A DNA stretch of 64,000 nt, taken from contig CAYPEJ010000024.1 of the NCBI GenBank assembly GCA_964409685.1, positions 8,906 to 72,905 of the forward strand, given 5' to 3'. Below are positions 53,779 through 63,842 of this stretch, piece after piece. The DNA comes from Clostridium_AI sp964409685 (GTDB lineage Bacteria; Bacillota; Clostridia; Lachnospirales; Lachnospiraceae). Every line of letters begins with the position of its first letter. Within the stretch, counting starts at the first letter, position 1. The position numbers and the translations under genes were made by a program. Under the pieces are notes generated by a model. It saw nothing but the letters and a program-made list of their open reading frames with translations, was not told the origin of the DNA and searched no databases.

Positions 53779-54705
53779 TCAAAATTCTGATTTATCTTTT
53801 TTATGTTGATGGTACATTTCTAGTCCTAATACGATAATTCCATACAACGCTACTGCTGCGATTATATTCATGCAGAAGTCCCTTGTGGCTGAAAATGAAA
53901 TACAATCTGTTCCTAGTATCAGTCCACTCAATAGATAAGATATTGCTGCTAGTAATATACATTTGCAGATGATACGTGCTTTTTTGTTTTTTCGCATAAT
54001 AATACTGCATACCGCAAGTATGATAGCAAGGATAAATCCTAGGATGATATAGTACCCAAGAACTAATCGTGGAAGCACTACAACACCACCACTTCCGTAA
54101 GGGTTTTCTCCGTAGATGAGTTGCATATTGTCGTCTACTGTGTAGTCGCAATAATAGATAGCATCAACTGGTGTTTTTGCAATATCTAAGCAAACGGATG
54201 GCGTTGATTTTCCTAAAATATTGTCCCATACAGATGTCCACGCTTCTATTTCCACTACATATTTTCCGTTCTCAGTTGTGTAGGAATTCGTCTTGTATGC
54301 TGTTACATTTCTGGCGAAATTCACATATAGCTTACCGTTCTCACTTTCAAAAACGCTTACTTCGCTCTTTTGGAATGAGATATATTGTGGTGTTGTAAGA
54401 TGTGAAAATGTTGCAAACATTACAAAAAATAGAATCAACACTCCTAGTGCAACTGCCTTCATTTTTCTAGTAAAAATGCTTTTTCGCATGTTCTTTAGTG
54501 GCAGTGCTTCTAATATATGCGAGTCTGTATGGGAAATTGTTGGCATATCTGGTTCATTAACTTCAGTAGTCAACATTTCTAAAAACGCTTTACATTCACC
54601 ACACTCTGCGATATGTTCCTCTACTAATTCTTCTGATTGCTTACTACATATTTTTTCAGCATAAAGTGGTAATAAATCTTGAATGATTTCACACGCTATC
54701 TTCAT
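53779..54705 (-). CDS. Anti-sigma factor with zinc-finger domain
   Basis: 308 residues. The N-terminal MKIACEIIQDLLPLYAEK and HIAECGECKAFL (HxxxCxxC, about 31-38) form a zf-HC2 anti-sigma domain. One helix (about 84-103), an external domain of about 110 residues and three C-terminal helices follow. It would hold the ECF factor encoded just upstream, whose stop it overlaps by 4 bp (ATGA), in an inactive state. The signal is unknown. Confidence 0.85.
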   Translation of the reverse strand: MKIACEIIQDLLPLYAEKICSKQSEELVEEHIAECGECKAFLEMLTTEVNEPDMPTISHTDSHILEALPLKNMRKSIFTRKMKAVALGVLILFFVMFATFSHLTTPQYISFQKSEVSVFESENGKLYVNFARNVTAYKTNSYTTENGKYVVEIEAWTSVWDNILGKSTPSVCLDIAKTPVDAIYYCDYTVDDNMQLIYGENPYGSGGVVVLPRLVLGYYIILGFILAIILAVCSIIMRKNKKARIICKCILLAAISYLLSGLILGTDCISFSATRDFCMNIIAAVALYGIIVLGLEMYHQHKKDKSEF

Positions 54706-55193
54706 TTATCGTCCTCCAATCTTTTATGTATTTTCGCCTTTGCACGGTGATAAGTAACGCATGCCCAATTTTCGGTCTTTCCAAATATAGAACCGATTTG
54801 TTTGAAACTGCATTCGTAAATCACTCTAAGAGTAAATACTTTTTTATAAGGTTCTTCCATGCTTTGTAATAGTTCGTATATCTCTTTTGAAATCATGGTG
54901 TCAATTAATTGTTTTTCAATGTCTATGGAACTGTCCTCTTGCATTTGCTCATCCCAATTGATGTGATTTTTTTTGTGGCGTAATGAGCTGTAATAGGTAT
55001 TTTTTGCGATTTGACATAACCAAGTGCTTATGTGACACTTTCCGTCGAATTTGTCGATGGATTTTAAGGCTTTGAAAAATGTCTCACTTGTGAGTTCTTC
55101 GGCTTCGTGCTGGTCTTGGCAAAGCTTTAGTAAAAATCGGTATACCAGTGTGAAATGTTCTTGGTATAGGGTTTCAAATTCTGATTTTGTCAC
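54702..55193 (-). CDS. ECF RNA polymerase sigma factor
   Basis: 163 residues. Region 2: VYRFLLKLCQDQHEAEELTS, ETFFKAL and WLCQIAKNTYYSSLRHKK. Region 4: LQSMEEPYKKVFTLRVIYECS, IGSIFGKTENWACVTYHRAKAK. It forms a coupled pair with the zinc-finger anti-sigma gene. Unlike the SigV-type pair at 19862, its partner is a zf-HC2 protein, so the two systems respond differently. Confidence 0.9.
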   Translation of the reverse strand: MTKSEFETLYQEHFTLVYRFLLKLCQDQHEAEELTSETFFKALKSIDKFDGKCHISTWLCQIAKNTYYSSLRHKKNHINWDEQMQEDSSIDIEKQLIDTMISKEIYELLQSMEEPYKKVFTLRVIYECSFKQIGSIFGKTENWACVTYHRAKAKIHKRLEDDK

Positions 55194-55258
55194 TTATTCA
55201 CCTCCTATTCGTTTATTAGACGCAGTAGTGTAAGAAATCTTACAAAAAAAATATGAAA

Positions 55259-55296
55259 GGACGTGTGTCAAATAAATATCATTTAACAACACGTCC
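55259..55296 (-). terminator. Terminator-like hairpin after the SDR gene
   Basis: GGACGTGT (55259-55266) and ACACGTCC (55289-55296); on the minus strand followed by TTTCATATTTTTTTT. Confidence 0.55.
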
Positions 55297-55310
55297 CATT
55301 TCATTCTTAT

Positions 55311-56132
55311 CTATCTTGTCATAGCAGTAACCCCAGATCCAACTAATCCACCGTCACATAGAATATCAATTCCCGTAAGATACCCATTTCTCTCATCTAC
55401 GATACTGGCAAAAAGAAAAGCAATTTCCTCTGGTTTCCCAAATCGCTTTATGGCAGCATGTTTTGTAAATTTATCTGCTTCTTCTTTTTCTAGCTCTCCC
55501 ATTGGTGTTTCAAAATTTCCAGGTGAAACGCTAACAACACGGATTCCTTTATCACCATTTAACATTGCAAACTTCTTTGTATACCAAATATCGAAATCTT
55601 TTGATACTCCATAGGCTACTCCTGCACGTACTTTTTCTGGAAATAGCTTCATACGTTTTGTAATCTTCCTATAAAATAGCTCATAATCCGTAAGGCTATG
55701 TGAATATAACTTCCTTGGCATAACAATCGATGGTGTCAAATATGCAGACATAGAAGATACATTTAGAATACAAGAATTTTTCCCCATTACTTTAGCAAAT
55801 TCTGTATCCACATAGATTGTCCCAAGTGCATTTACCTTCATAATCTTTTCTGCATCTCCCATATGTGGACTTAATCCAGCTGCATGAATAACAGCCTGTA
55901 CAGTACCACAGTTTGCAGAATGTGCTACCAATCTTTTTACCGATTCTAAATCCGATACATCACACGCAAATGCTTCACATTCAATGCCTTCTCCTTTTAA
56001 TTCCTCAATCGCATCATTTAGCTTTGAAACAGTACGTCCACATATTACAACATAATGTGTTTTTCCCATAATACGAGCTGTTTCAAGCCCCATGCCACTT
56101 CCACCACCAGTAATAACGCATACCTTTCTCAT
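55311..56132 (-). CDS. Short-chain dehydrogenase/reductase
   Basis: 273 residues: TGGGSGMG cofactor motif at residue 8, DVSDLESVK, HAAGLSPHMG in place of NNAG, NVSSMSAYL (catalytic Ser) and YGVSKDFDIWY (Tyr-Lys), ending GYLTGIDILCDGGLVG. The insertion between Ser and Tyr (about 35 residues) is longer than in FabG. The substrate is unknown; hydroxysteroid or sugar alcohol oxidation are possibilities. It lies 59 bp after a second, extended SDR gene on the same strand. Confidence 0.82.
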   Translation of the reverse strand: MRKVCVITGGGSGMGLETARIMGKTHYVVICGRTVSKLNDAIEELKGEGIECEAFACDVSDLESVKRLVAHSANCGTVQAVIHAAGLSPHMGDAEKIMKVNALGTIYVDTEFAKVMGKNSCILNVSSMSAYLTPSIVMPRKLYSHSLTDYELFYRKITKRMKLFPEKVRAGVAYGVSKDFDIWYTKKFAMLNGDKGIRVVSVSPGNFETPMGELEKEEADKFTKHAAIKRFGKPEEIAFLFASIVDERNGYLTGIDILCDGGLVGSGVTAMTR

Positions 56133-56191
56133 AATCCCATCTTACCCTTCCTGTACAATATTTTATAAGTCAAACATATCATTAAAAACTT

Positions 56192-57205
56192 CTAAGAAAT
56201 TTTTCCTTCCTTCTTAAGCCATTTTACTTCATCTCGAATCGTCTCTTTATAGGAACGAGTTGTATACCCTAATTCCTCTCTGGCTTTGGAATAATCGAAT
56301 ACATTATTTCTTGCAAGATTATATACTGAAAATCTTGTCATAAGTGGACGAGTTCCTTTCTTTTTCGCTTGTTTTTCCAGCATTCCAGCGATAAAATCTG
56401 CCACTTTAATTGGTAAGAAAAATCGAATTGGCTTACATCCACTTTCCTCCATCAATAACTTTGCGAACTCTTTAAAAGACACTTCTTCATTTCCAAGAAT
56501 ATAGCAACTTCCTTGTTTTCCTTTATCCGCTGCTAAAATCGTTCCTTGTGCCAAATCTCTCACATCACAAAGATTAAAGGATCCATTTATTCCTGCTGGC
56601 ATCTCCCCATTAATAATCTGAATCATAACACCTGTTGTTTCTCCAACTGCAAAATCCTCTGGTCCAAGGATTCCACTTGGATGTACCACACATGCATTTA
56701 GCCCTTTTTCACGAACTGCATCCAGAACCGCTTGTGTTGCCAATGCCTTAGATTGACTATAGCATCCCACCACTTTATCTTTATCGAAATGTGTTACTTC
56801 TTTAATCTTTTGCCCCTTTGGTAATTCAGGGATTGCACCTGTACTACTGCAATATACAAGTTTCTTGCATTCCTTATGTTCTAAACATAATTGAATAATG
56901 TTTTGGGTTCCACCCACGTTTACATCCATAACTTTTTGATTGTAATCTGCATTCACTGTTACAATACTTGCAATATGCATAACAATTGTCTCCACACCTT
57001 CTTCTACCTGAAAAAATCTGCGAAGAGATTCCATATCACAAAGATCTCCCTCAACGATTTCAACTTCCTTTGGAATAAACTTCATTGCCTTATCATTTGG
57101 TAGAACAAACGCACGAACCTGTTCTCCTCTCTCTACTAATTGGCGACAAATCGTTCCTCCTAAAAATCCTGCTGCACCTGTAACTAAATACTTTGTTTGC
57201 TTCAT
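56192..57205 (-). CDS. NAD-dependent epimerase/dehydratase (extended SDR)
   Basis: 337 residues: GAAGFLGGTICRQL at residue 8 binds NAD(P), and YSQSKALATQAV gives Tyr and Lys. VYCSSTGAIPELPKG is typical of dihydroflavonol-reductase/3-beta-HSD-like enzymes, as is the DVRDLAQG segment. It probably reduces or isomerises a small hydroxy- or keto-compound. The neighbouring SDR and the YhgE/Pip protein follow the same direction and may form a unit, though gaps of 59 and 113 bp leave this open. Confidence 0.82.
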   Translation of the reverse strand: MKQTKYLVTGAAGFLGGTICRQLVERGEQVRAFVLPNDKAMKFIPKEVEIVEGDLCDMESLRRFFQVEEGVETIVMHIASIVTVNADYNQKVMDVNVGGTQNIIQLCLEHKECKKLVYCSSTGAIPELPKGQKIKEVTHFDKDKVVGCYSQSKALATQAVLDAVREKGLNACVVHPSGILGPEDFAVGETTGVMIQIINGEMPAGINGSFNLCDVRDLAQGTILAADKGKQGSCYILGNEEVSFKEFAKLLMEESGCKPIRFFLPIKVADFIAGMLEKQAKKKGTRPLMTRFSVYNLARNNVFDYSKAREELGYTTRSYKETIRDEVKWLKKEGKIS

Positions 57206-57264
57206 TCTATTTTCTCTCCCTTTATTTTAATCTCGCTTTTGTTGTAATAAATAGTTAATATACA

Positions 57265-57302
57265 AAATCTCCCCTTACTTCTTTCGAAATAAGGAGGGAT
57301 TT
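57265..57302 (-). terminator. Terminator of the YhgE/Pip gene
   Basis: AAATCTCCCCTTA (57265-57277) pairs, with one or two mismatches, with TAAGGAGGGATTT (57290-57302); TTTTGT follows on the minus strand. Confidence 0.6.
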
Positions 57303-57318
57303 ATTTAATTTCATATTA

Positions 57319-59472
57319 TTAGGATTCTCCTAACTTGCTATCCGTAAAGCCCTTAAAGAATCCATGCAACCAACGATTTACAGTCTTTTTACACAGTAAA
57401 GATAACACAATAAACACAGCTGTATACACTAGCATAATTAAAATATCTCTCCACAATACTTCTTTCACTACTCCACCAATTGCTTCCCTTGCAAACGATA
57501 TTCCATAGGTAAATGGTAAAAATGGATTAATCTTTTGGAAGAACACTGGCGTTAACTGTATCGGGAAGGTTCCTCCTGAACCCGCCACTTGTAACACAAG
57601 TAATATAATTGCAATAACTTTTCCAATATTGCCAAGTACCGAAACAAGAGAATACACAATTGCGGTAAACGTAATGGAAACGAGTACATTTCCTAAGATA
57701 AATAACAATGGATTTTTACAATAAATCTTCAAAATATATAAATCACCCAAGCTCACAATCAAAGCCTGTACAATCGTAATCGTTCCAAATAATAAGAACT
57801 TACCAAAGTACACTTCATATGCTTTGTATTCTCCTGACGCTTCCACTGACAAAATGGACATTAAAAGCAATATCCCTACCCATAACGCAAGTACTGTATA
57901 GAATGGCGACATTGCCGTTCCATAGTTCTCCATTGGAAATAGTTTTTCTTCTTGAATTTCAACAGGGTTGGCTAAAAATTCACTTTGACTTTCCACATCA
58001 ACTTTCAACAAGCTTGCTAATTTTTCAAGACCATCATCCTCATTGAGCAATTTTAACTTATCCACTAAGTCATCCATAAGTGCTTTTGCCTGTGGTAGAA
58101 TCTCTTGAATGAATTCCATTCCTTCTTCCCCTTTATCTGCACTTGTTGATGCTACTTCTACAAGCTGTGCTACATCTGGAAGTTTTTCTTCCGCATCTTT
58201 TAAAACACCAGTTATTTGGTCAATTACTTGATTGGCTTCTTGGAAAATTACAGTTAATTCAGGCTCGATTGTTTTTTCGAATGTGGACACAATCTTTCCA
58301 ATAATACTGGAGATAGATTTCCCTGAACTGATAAAATTGTCAAGTGAAGATAAATCAACTGTTTCCCCTTGATTCAACTTCTCTTCTATTTGTTCTAACA
58401 TGGTAATCATGGAACTGAGCTGTTCGGATACTTCTTTTAATTGATTAATGGTATTTGTAAATTTTCCTTCCGCCGAAAGACCATTAAAAGTTTCCAGCAA
58501 CGGAATCAAACTTTTCACCATTGATTCTAATCCAACTGCCTTACTTTTTAACTGTGCAAGAATCTCTGGAGCATTCTCCACTCCACCTTCTATTGCACTT
58601 TTCAAGCCTTCTGCTGCTGTTGTTACTTCGTCGATTACACCTTGAATTGCAACTAGATCCCTTTTCATTACTGGCGCAATCTGCTCACCAAATGATTCCG
58701 AATCACTTAAAAATACTTTTATATTTGCCCCAAGTTCACTACTATTTTCAATGATTTCCTTTACTTCAGGTAAATTTTCATTTACTGCATTAAGTAAGTC
58801 TTTAAGCTGACCAATTCCTTTTTTTGTGTTTTCCACTAATTCTTCTGCACTTGGGAATTCACCTTGAATCTCAGTAAGCAGATTTTGTGCCTTTATAATA
58901 TTTGGAATTTCTGCTTCTAAGTCAATGCCAACTTGATTGGCTAATTCAAATATAACTTTGCTGACGGTCTGAACTATGGATTGGCTAATCATGTTTTGAA
59001 GGGTTGTTACACCTTTGTCCGTAAGCTTGGGAGCGACAGCATTAATTTTTTCATTTACAGTATAAATGATAGTTCCCTTTTTTACATCCGAAGACAGAAT
59101 GGAAGTCAAGCTCGTGGAAAAGTCTTCTGGAATGGTAATCATGGCATAGTATTTACCATTTTCAATGTTATTTTTGGCTGTCTTCTGGTCGACAAATTGC
59201 CATCCGAGTTGTTGATTTTCTTTCAAATTGTCGATTACGGTATCTCCGATATTTACTTCTGTGTCTTTTACTGTTGCGCCTTTATCTAGATTCACAACAC
59301 CGATTTTGATTCCGCTTGTCGCCTGCTGTCCATAAGGGTCCCAAGATGCTTTAATATTAAACCAAGCATAAAGAGAAGGCAGAATACATAACGCTAAAAT
59401 AACAATCAGCGCAGCATAGTTGGTAAATATCGTTTTCATATTTTCCTTGTAAATATGAAAAATGTGTTTCAT
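57319..59472 (-). CDS. YhgE/Pip-domain membrane protein
   Basis: 717 residues. The N-terminal block IFTNYAALIVILALCILPSL, then YAWFNIKASWDPYG, is diagnostic of YhgE/Pip proteins. After the first helix comes a large external region (about 45-520) with alpha-helical, coiled-coil character. Five or six C-terminal helices follow (ABC-2-like; SPFYTVLALWVGILLLMSIL onward), as in phage-infection protein homologues and type VII-linked YueB/EsaA relatives. The role is uncertain: export, or a phage receptor in some species. Confidence 0.88.
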   Translation of the reverse strand: MKHIFHIYKENMKTIFTNYAALIVILALCILPSLYAWFNIKASWDPYGQQATSGIKIGVVNLDKGATVKDTEVNIGDTVIDNLKENQQLGWQFVDQKTAKNNIENGKYYAMITIPEDFSTSLTSILSSDVKKGTIIYTVNEKINAVAPKLTDKGVTTLQNMISQSIVQTVSKVIFELANQVGIDLEAEIPNIIKAQNLLTEIQGEFPSAEELVENTKKGIGQLKDLLNAVNENLPEVKEIIENSSELGANIKVFLSDSESFGEQIAPVMKRDLVAIQGVIDEVTTAAEGLKSAIEGGVENAPEILAQLKSKAVGLESMVKSLIPLLETFNGLSAEGKFTNTINQLKEVSEQLSSMITMLEQIEEKLNQGETVDLSSLDNFISSGKSISSIIGKIVSTFEKTIEPELTVIFQEANQVIDQITGVLKDAEEKLPDVAQLVEVASTSADKGEEGMEFIQEILPQAKALMDDLVDKLKLLNEDDGLEKLASLLKVDVESQSEFLANPVEIQEEKLFPMENYGTAMSPFYTVLALWVGILLLMSILSVEASGEYKAYEVYFGKFLLFGTITIVQALIVSLGDLYILKIYCKNPLLFILGNVLVSITFTAIVYSLVSVLGNIGKVIAIILLVLQVAGSGGTFPIQLTPVFFQKINPFLPFTYGISFAREAIGGVVKEVLWRDILIMLVYTAVFIVLSLLCKKTVNRWLHGFFKGFTDSKLGES

Positions 59473-59539
59473 AGCAACCTCCTATATGCATTTTTAACGT
59501 TAGTATCTGCCTATTAAAATTTGCTATTCAATTATTCTA

Positions 59540-61117
59540 TTATTGTTCGATATACTGCGTTACTTTTTCAAAGTCAATAGTTCCTTTACCTCTAAGGTAA
59601 TCAATCATACCATCTCTAAATGCTAAGCCAGTATCTTTAATATTTGCAGCTGTGGAGAATACAAATCCATCACCATCTGTTGCCAAGAAGTTATTTGTTG
59701 CAACTGAGTACATTGCTTCCATATCTACTTCAGTGCCATCTAATAAAGTAAGTTTTACAACACGTTCCCCAACTGCTTTCGTTGTATCCATCGTTACAAT
59801 TAAACCATACCATTGAATCATACCAACTTCATTATTCGGATCTAATCCATATTCTAAGACATCTTTGATTTGTGCACCAGTCATATCCATTGTCACTAAT
59901 GTATTATCAAATGGGAACACTGTGTACATATCGCCAACTGTTAAATCACCTTTTTCTAAAGATGCACGGATACCACCGCCATTTGTAAATGCAATCTGTG
60001 TACCAGCTAATTCTACTAGTAATTTATCAGCGTATTGCCCTAAATCACTGTCAATTGTCGCACTATCATGATTTAAATCCATAGGTTGTTCTGCAATTAC
60101 TTCTTCTAAGATTGGTTGTAATTCTGCATTGTATTTATCATAAATTGCTTTTACTGCTTCATCTGAAGGTAAAGACTCGACTTCTGGAACTAAATCTCTT
60201 ACATCATAAGAAACTGCAACTTCGTCATTTTTAAATTCTAATGTAAGCATTGCAAGACCACGACCGTTATTCATCGCTTGAAGTACTGGAATCTCATTTA
60301 CAGTACCTGATACTAAGTTGTGAGAATGTCCACTTAAGATAGCATCTACATCACTAATTGCATTTGCTAAATCTGCACAATCACCTGTGATTGTTCCATC
60401 TTCTGCTTGTTCTGCAGCTAAGTGAGCTAACACGATAACTGCATCACATTTTTCTTCATCACGTAATACTTTGCTATATTCATTTACCACTTCCGCTGGA
60501 TTACGAAACTCTAAATGCTTTACATTTTCAGGAAGAGTTGTTACTGCTGTCTCTGGAGTTGCAATACCGATAAATCCAATTTTCTTACCATTGGATTCTG
60601 TAACAGCATATGGTTCTGCGTATTTTACAAGTTCACCAGTTTCTTTGTCAATGATGTTCGCTGCAAGGAATTGCATATCTGCATCTGCTTCCCATGTATC
60701 AAAATATTCTTCGCCCCAATCATATTCATGATTACCAACTGCGGAATATTTTACATTAAGTTCTTTCATCATTTCACTGATAACTTTACCATATGTTAAG
60801 TTAGACATTGCTGTACCTTGATAGTTATCACCACCGGATACTACTATGTATCCATGCTCGTCTGTCGCTTGTTGTGTATACTCTTTCACAACTGCTGCAA
60901 ACTTATCCATACCTGGATTCTTACTACTTGTTGCGTTATCTACTGCACCGTGAAAATCTGAAAACTGTAGGATAGTTACTGTTGCATCTTTTGATGCGTT
61001 ATTGGAAACTGTTGACTTGCTTCCACTGCATCCTACTAGACCAAATGTCATCGCAACTGCTAATGCAATCGTAAGAATGACAGTACGGTACTTTTTAGAA
61101 TTTAGAAATTCTCTCAT
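59540..61117 (-). CDS. 5'-nucleotidase/UshA-like lipoprotein
   Basis: 525 residues with a lipobox FGLVGC (Cys30). The calcineurin-like phosphoesterase half has QFSDFHGAV, VVSGGDNYQGT, AVGNHEYDWG, VLAHL and LSGHSHN. The C-terminal 5'-nucleotidase domain has TNGGGIRASLEKGDL and VFPFDNTLV. It dephosphorylates nucleotides outside the cell for salvage; the cytidine deaminase and purine permease genes in the window would use the products (inference). Confidence 0.9.
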   Translation of the reverse strand: MREFLNSKKYRTVILTIALAVAMTFGLVGCSGSKSTVSNNASKDATVTILQFSDFHGAVDNATSSKNPGMDKFAAVVKEYTQQATDEHGYIVVSGGDNYQGTAMSNLTYGKVISEMMKELNVKYSAVGNHEYDWGEEYFDTWEADADMQFLAANIIDKETGELVKYAEPYAVTESNGKKIGFIGIATPETAVTTLPENVKHLEFRNPAEVVNEYSKVLRDEEKCDAVIVLAHLAAEQAEDGTITGDCADLANAISDVDAILSGHSHNLVSGTVNEIPVLQAMNNGRGLAMLTLEFKNDEVAVSYDVRDLVPEVESLPSDEAVKAIYDKYNAELQPILEEVIAEQPMDLNHDSATIDSDLGQYADKLLVELAGTQIAFTNGGGIRASLEKGDLTVGDMYTVFPFDNTLVTMDMTGAQIKDVLEYGLDPNNEVGMIQWYGLIVTMDTTKAVGERVVKLTLLDGTEVDMEAMYSVATNNFLATDGDGFVFSTAANIKDTGLAFRDGMIDYLRGKGTIDFEKVTQYIEQ

Positions 61118-61258
61118 TATACTTAATCTCCTTATCTCTATACAACATTTTTATGCTGCGTTTTAATCCCATATTATTATTAACACATTAAATGTGAAAA
61201 TGCAATTTATTTTTAAATAAATAGTAACAATACTCCATTTATGTAAATATTACTAAAA

Positions 61259-61284
61259 AAGCCATACCCTAGAGAGTATGGCTT
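61259..61284 (-). terminator. Terminator of the yjdM-like gene
   Basis: AAGCCATAC (61259-61267) and GTATGGCTT (61276-61284) with an 8-base loop; TTTTTTAG follows on the minus strand. Confidence 0.8.
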
Positions 61285-61300
61285 ATCATTTTTATGGCAA

Positions 61301-61642
61301 TTATGCTTTTTTCACTACAGAAGATTTTAACTTCATAGCACCGAATCCATCGATTTTACAATCAATATCGTGCCCATCTGCTGCATCTGGAATTAAACGA
61401 ATGTTTTTCACTTTCGTACCAATTTTAATAGAGGAAGATGCGCCTTTTACTTTAAGATCCTTAACAACTGTTACAGTATCCCCATCATTTAATACATTTC
61501 CGTTTACATCTTTAATTACGTTTTCTTCTTCCACGCTTACTTCTTGTGACCATTCGTGAGCACATTCTGGACATACGAAAAGACTTCCATCTTCGTAAGT
61601 ATATTCTGAATTACATTTTGGGCAATTTGGTAAGTGTTCCAT
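61301..61642 (-). CDS. yjdM: YjdM/PhnA-family zinc-ribbon protein
   Basis: 113 residues. An N-terminal zinc ribbon (CPKCNSEYTYEDGSLFVCPECAHEW, written in two halves CPKC and CPEC) and a C-terminal SH3-like domain. The latter includes VLNDGDTVTVVKDLKVKG and GFGAMKLKSSVVKKA, typical of YjdM. Despite the old name PhnA, the family is not required for phosphonate use; its role is unclear. It stands alone. Confidence 0.9.
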   Translation of the reverse strand: MEHLPNCPKCNSEYTYEDGSLFVCPECAHEWSQEVSVEEENVIKDVNGNVLNDGDTVTVVKDLKVKGASSSIKIGTKVKNIRLIPDAADGHDIDCKIDGFGAMKLKSSVVKKA

Positions 61643-61786
61643 TGATTCTATTCCTCCATTACTGTTGTTTGTCCCTTATACGGGAATTTTTGTCGCTGTT
61701 TATCATAGCATATTTTGTGCTGATTTACAAATTATATATAAGATTTCACTCTTTTTATACCGTCTACGCAAAATATCTACATAACA

Positions 61787-62824
61787 TCAAAACAACACTC
61801 CAATTAAAAGCGTCGCACATATAATCTGCGCCACTCCAATACATAAACAAAATAGTGAAACTTTGGCTCCTTGCTTTAATAAATCTGCGATGGACACACG
61901 CATACCAATTCCTGCAAGTGCTATAATTTCTATAAAATTATCTACGTCTTTAATTAACACAGATAAACTCTGTGGAATAATTCCCAATGAATATAAGACA
62001 CATGTGAAAAAGAATCCTTTAATATACCACGGTGTTTTTACTCTAGATTGATGTGTATGACTATGCACTTCTTCCGCTACATCTTCGATACCTTCCACCA
62101 AACTACGCTCTTTGACTGTTCCTAACACAAGAATCACAACAACAAGAAAGATAATTCGAACAATTTTAAAGATAGTTGCCATATCCTTGACTTCTTCACT
62201 TACGATACTTCCTGCCGCTACAACTTGTCCTACGGATTGAAGTGTTCCACCAAGTAAAGCAGATGTTTGAATTAATTCATTATGATAAAAAATAGATGAT
62301 ATTACAGGAAGTACAATCATAAGTACTGTTCCAGTTACATTTACCATAGTTATTGCAATCCCCTTATCACGGCTATGTGCATGAATAACTGGTGCACAAG
62401 ATGCAATGGCAGAAGAACCACAAACACTATTTCCACTTGCCATAAGCAATGTAAAATCTGTGCTAAAGTTCATTTTCCTTCCTAGAAAGATGACAAAGAT
62501 AATCGTTGCGGTCATCTGAGCTAGAATGTATAGAATACCTTGCCAACCGATTTGGAATATGGTTCCGATAGAAAGGGTTCCACCAAGTAATGCGACGGAG
62601 ATGGATAGTAAGGTACTTTCTGAAAATTTAGTTCCACGATGTAGTCGTTTGCTCTTTCCGATTGTGTTACCTATAAAGATTCCTAAAAAGATAGATATCG
62701 TTGCCGCGCCTAGACTTGGAATGTATTTTCCAATAATTTTACTCAAAATTGCAATTCCAATACAGACAAGAAGTCCTGGGAATATTTCGATAATTTTTTG
62801 TCCAATCGTTAATTTTTTCTTCAT
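61787..62824 (-). CDS. YeiH/UPF0324-family membrane transporter
   Basis: 345 residues with about ten helices: IFPGLLVCIGIAILSKIIG, SISVALLGGTLSIGTIF, MASGNSVCGSSAIASCAPVI and LGGTLQSVGQVVAAGSIVSE are family landmarks. Members have been linked to sulfate, sulfonate or taurine-derived sulfite export, but function is not settled. A histidine-rich loop (EEVHSHTHQS) lies between helices. It is a single gene with a terminator-like hairpin upstream belonging to the next gene. Confidence 0.85.
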   Translation of the reverse strand: MKKKLTIGQKIIEIFPGLLVCIGIAILSKIIGKYIPSLGAATISIFLGIFIGNTIGKSKRLHRGTKFSESTLLSISVALLGGTLSIGTIFQIGWQGILYILAQMTATIIFVIFLGRKMNFSTDFTLLMASGNSVCGSSAIASCAPVIHAHSRDKGIAITMVNVTGTVLMIVLPVISSIFYHNELIQTSALLGGTLQSVGQVVAAGSIVSEEVKDMATIFKIVRIIFLVVVILVLGTVKERSLVEGIEDVAEEVHSHTHQSRVKTPWYIKGFFFTCVLYSLGIIPQSLSVLIKDVDNFIEIIALAGIGMRVSIADLLKQGAKVSLFCLCIGVAQIICATLLIGVLF

Positions 62825-62916
62825 TTATATCTCACCCTTTACGTTTTCATAAGTATATTAATATTATTGTTAATGGTAATATCATTATGTACAACTCTAA
62901 TAAAACTGATTCGTTA

Positions 62917-62965
62917 GATACGATAATAAAAGAACAGCCCATTGCTGTTCTTTTACTATCGTATC
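62917..62965 (-). terminator. Terminator of the degV gene
   Basis: GATACGATAATAAAAGAACAGC (22 nt, from 62917) pairs almost fully with the segment ending at 62965 around CCATT. On the minus strand its inner stem contains the T tract; it lies 14 bp after the stop at 62979. Confidence 0.7.
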
Positions 62966-62978
62966 TATCATTTATTTT

Positions 62979-63824
62979 CTATTGTTCTACAAATACAATC
63001 GCAATCGCTTTCGGACCTGTATGTGTTCCAACTGCACTACCAATTACCATCACGCGATCATCTTTTGTTTCACCGATATTTTCTTGCAATGATGTGATAT
63101 CTTTTTTATTGTTTGCATGTGCATAGTAAACTGGATATTGTTCATCAATTTTATGATTTGCTTGTACATATTCTGCTAATTTTCTAATTCCAGACTTCAT
63201 CCCTCTTGCTTTTTCAAAGCTATCTAACTTGCCATCCTTAATTGCAAGAATCGGTTTTAGATTTAGTACTTCCCCAACTGTACCTGCTGCTTTCCCTAAT
63301 CTTCCACCTTTTACAAGATATTTTAATGTATCCACGATACAATATAACCTCACTTTTGGAATTAGTTTTTCTACTTCATAGACAATTTGCTCTACTGTTA
63401 ATCCTTCATTTCTTAAATTGCAAGCTTCTTCAATGATTAAAGCTGAACCAAGAGAAACAGACTTTGTATCAATAATATGGATATTTGTTCTTTCTACCAT
63501 ATCTTTCGCAATACATGCTGATTGATAAGTTCCACTTAACTCACTTGAAATAGTAAATACGATTAAATCATCCTCTGGATACTCATTAAAAATATCTTCG
63601 AATTCTGCTACGTTTACTAAAGATGTTGTTGGTAGGTCTGTTGCGTTTTCTAATACTGTATAGAATTCTTCGTTAGAGATAGCACCTTCGCCTGTCTTAT
63701 GCTCTTCATTATAATATTCCTTCTCGCCTTCTCTTACAACCATTGGAATCATTCTATCTAAATTAAGTTCAGTTGCTTTTTCTCTTGTTATGTCACATGT
63801 TCCATCTGTAATAATTCTAATCAT
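62979..63824 (-). CDS. DegV-family fatty-acid-binding protein (FakB-like)
   Basis: 281 residues: IITDGTCDITREKATEL start, DLPTTSLVNVAEF (the TS site that binds the carboxylate), FTISSELSGTYQSACIA, DTLKYLVKGGRLGK and VGTHTGPKAIAIVF, all landmarks of DegV/FakB. FakB presents exogenous fatty acids to the kinase FakA for phosphorylation and entry into phospholipid. AAAGG precedes the ATG. The promoter is bracketed by two FabT-like operators, which supports the FakB role (inference). No fakA is visible in the window. Confidence 0.9.
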   Translation of the reverse strand: MIRIITDGTCDITREKATELNLDRMIPMVVREGEKEYYNEEHKTGEGAISNEEFYTVLENATDLPTTSLVNVAEFEDIFNEYPEDDLIVFTISSELSGTYQSACIAKDMVERTNIHIIDTKSVSLGSALIIEEACNLRNEGLTVEQIVYEVEKLIPKVRLYCIVDTLKYLVKGGRLGKAAGTVGEVLNLKPILAIKDGKLDSFEKARGMKSGIRKLAEYVQANHKIDEQYPVYYAHANNKKDITSLQENIGETKDDRVMVIGSAVGTHTGPKAIAIVFVEQ

Positions 63825-63842
63825 TGGTTGTTACCTTTCGAT

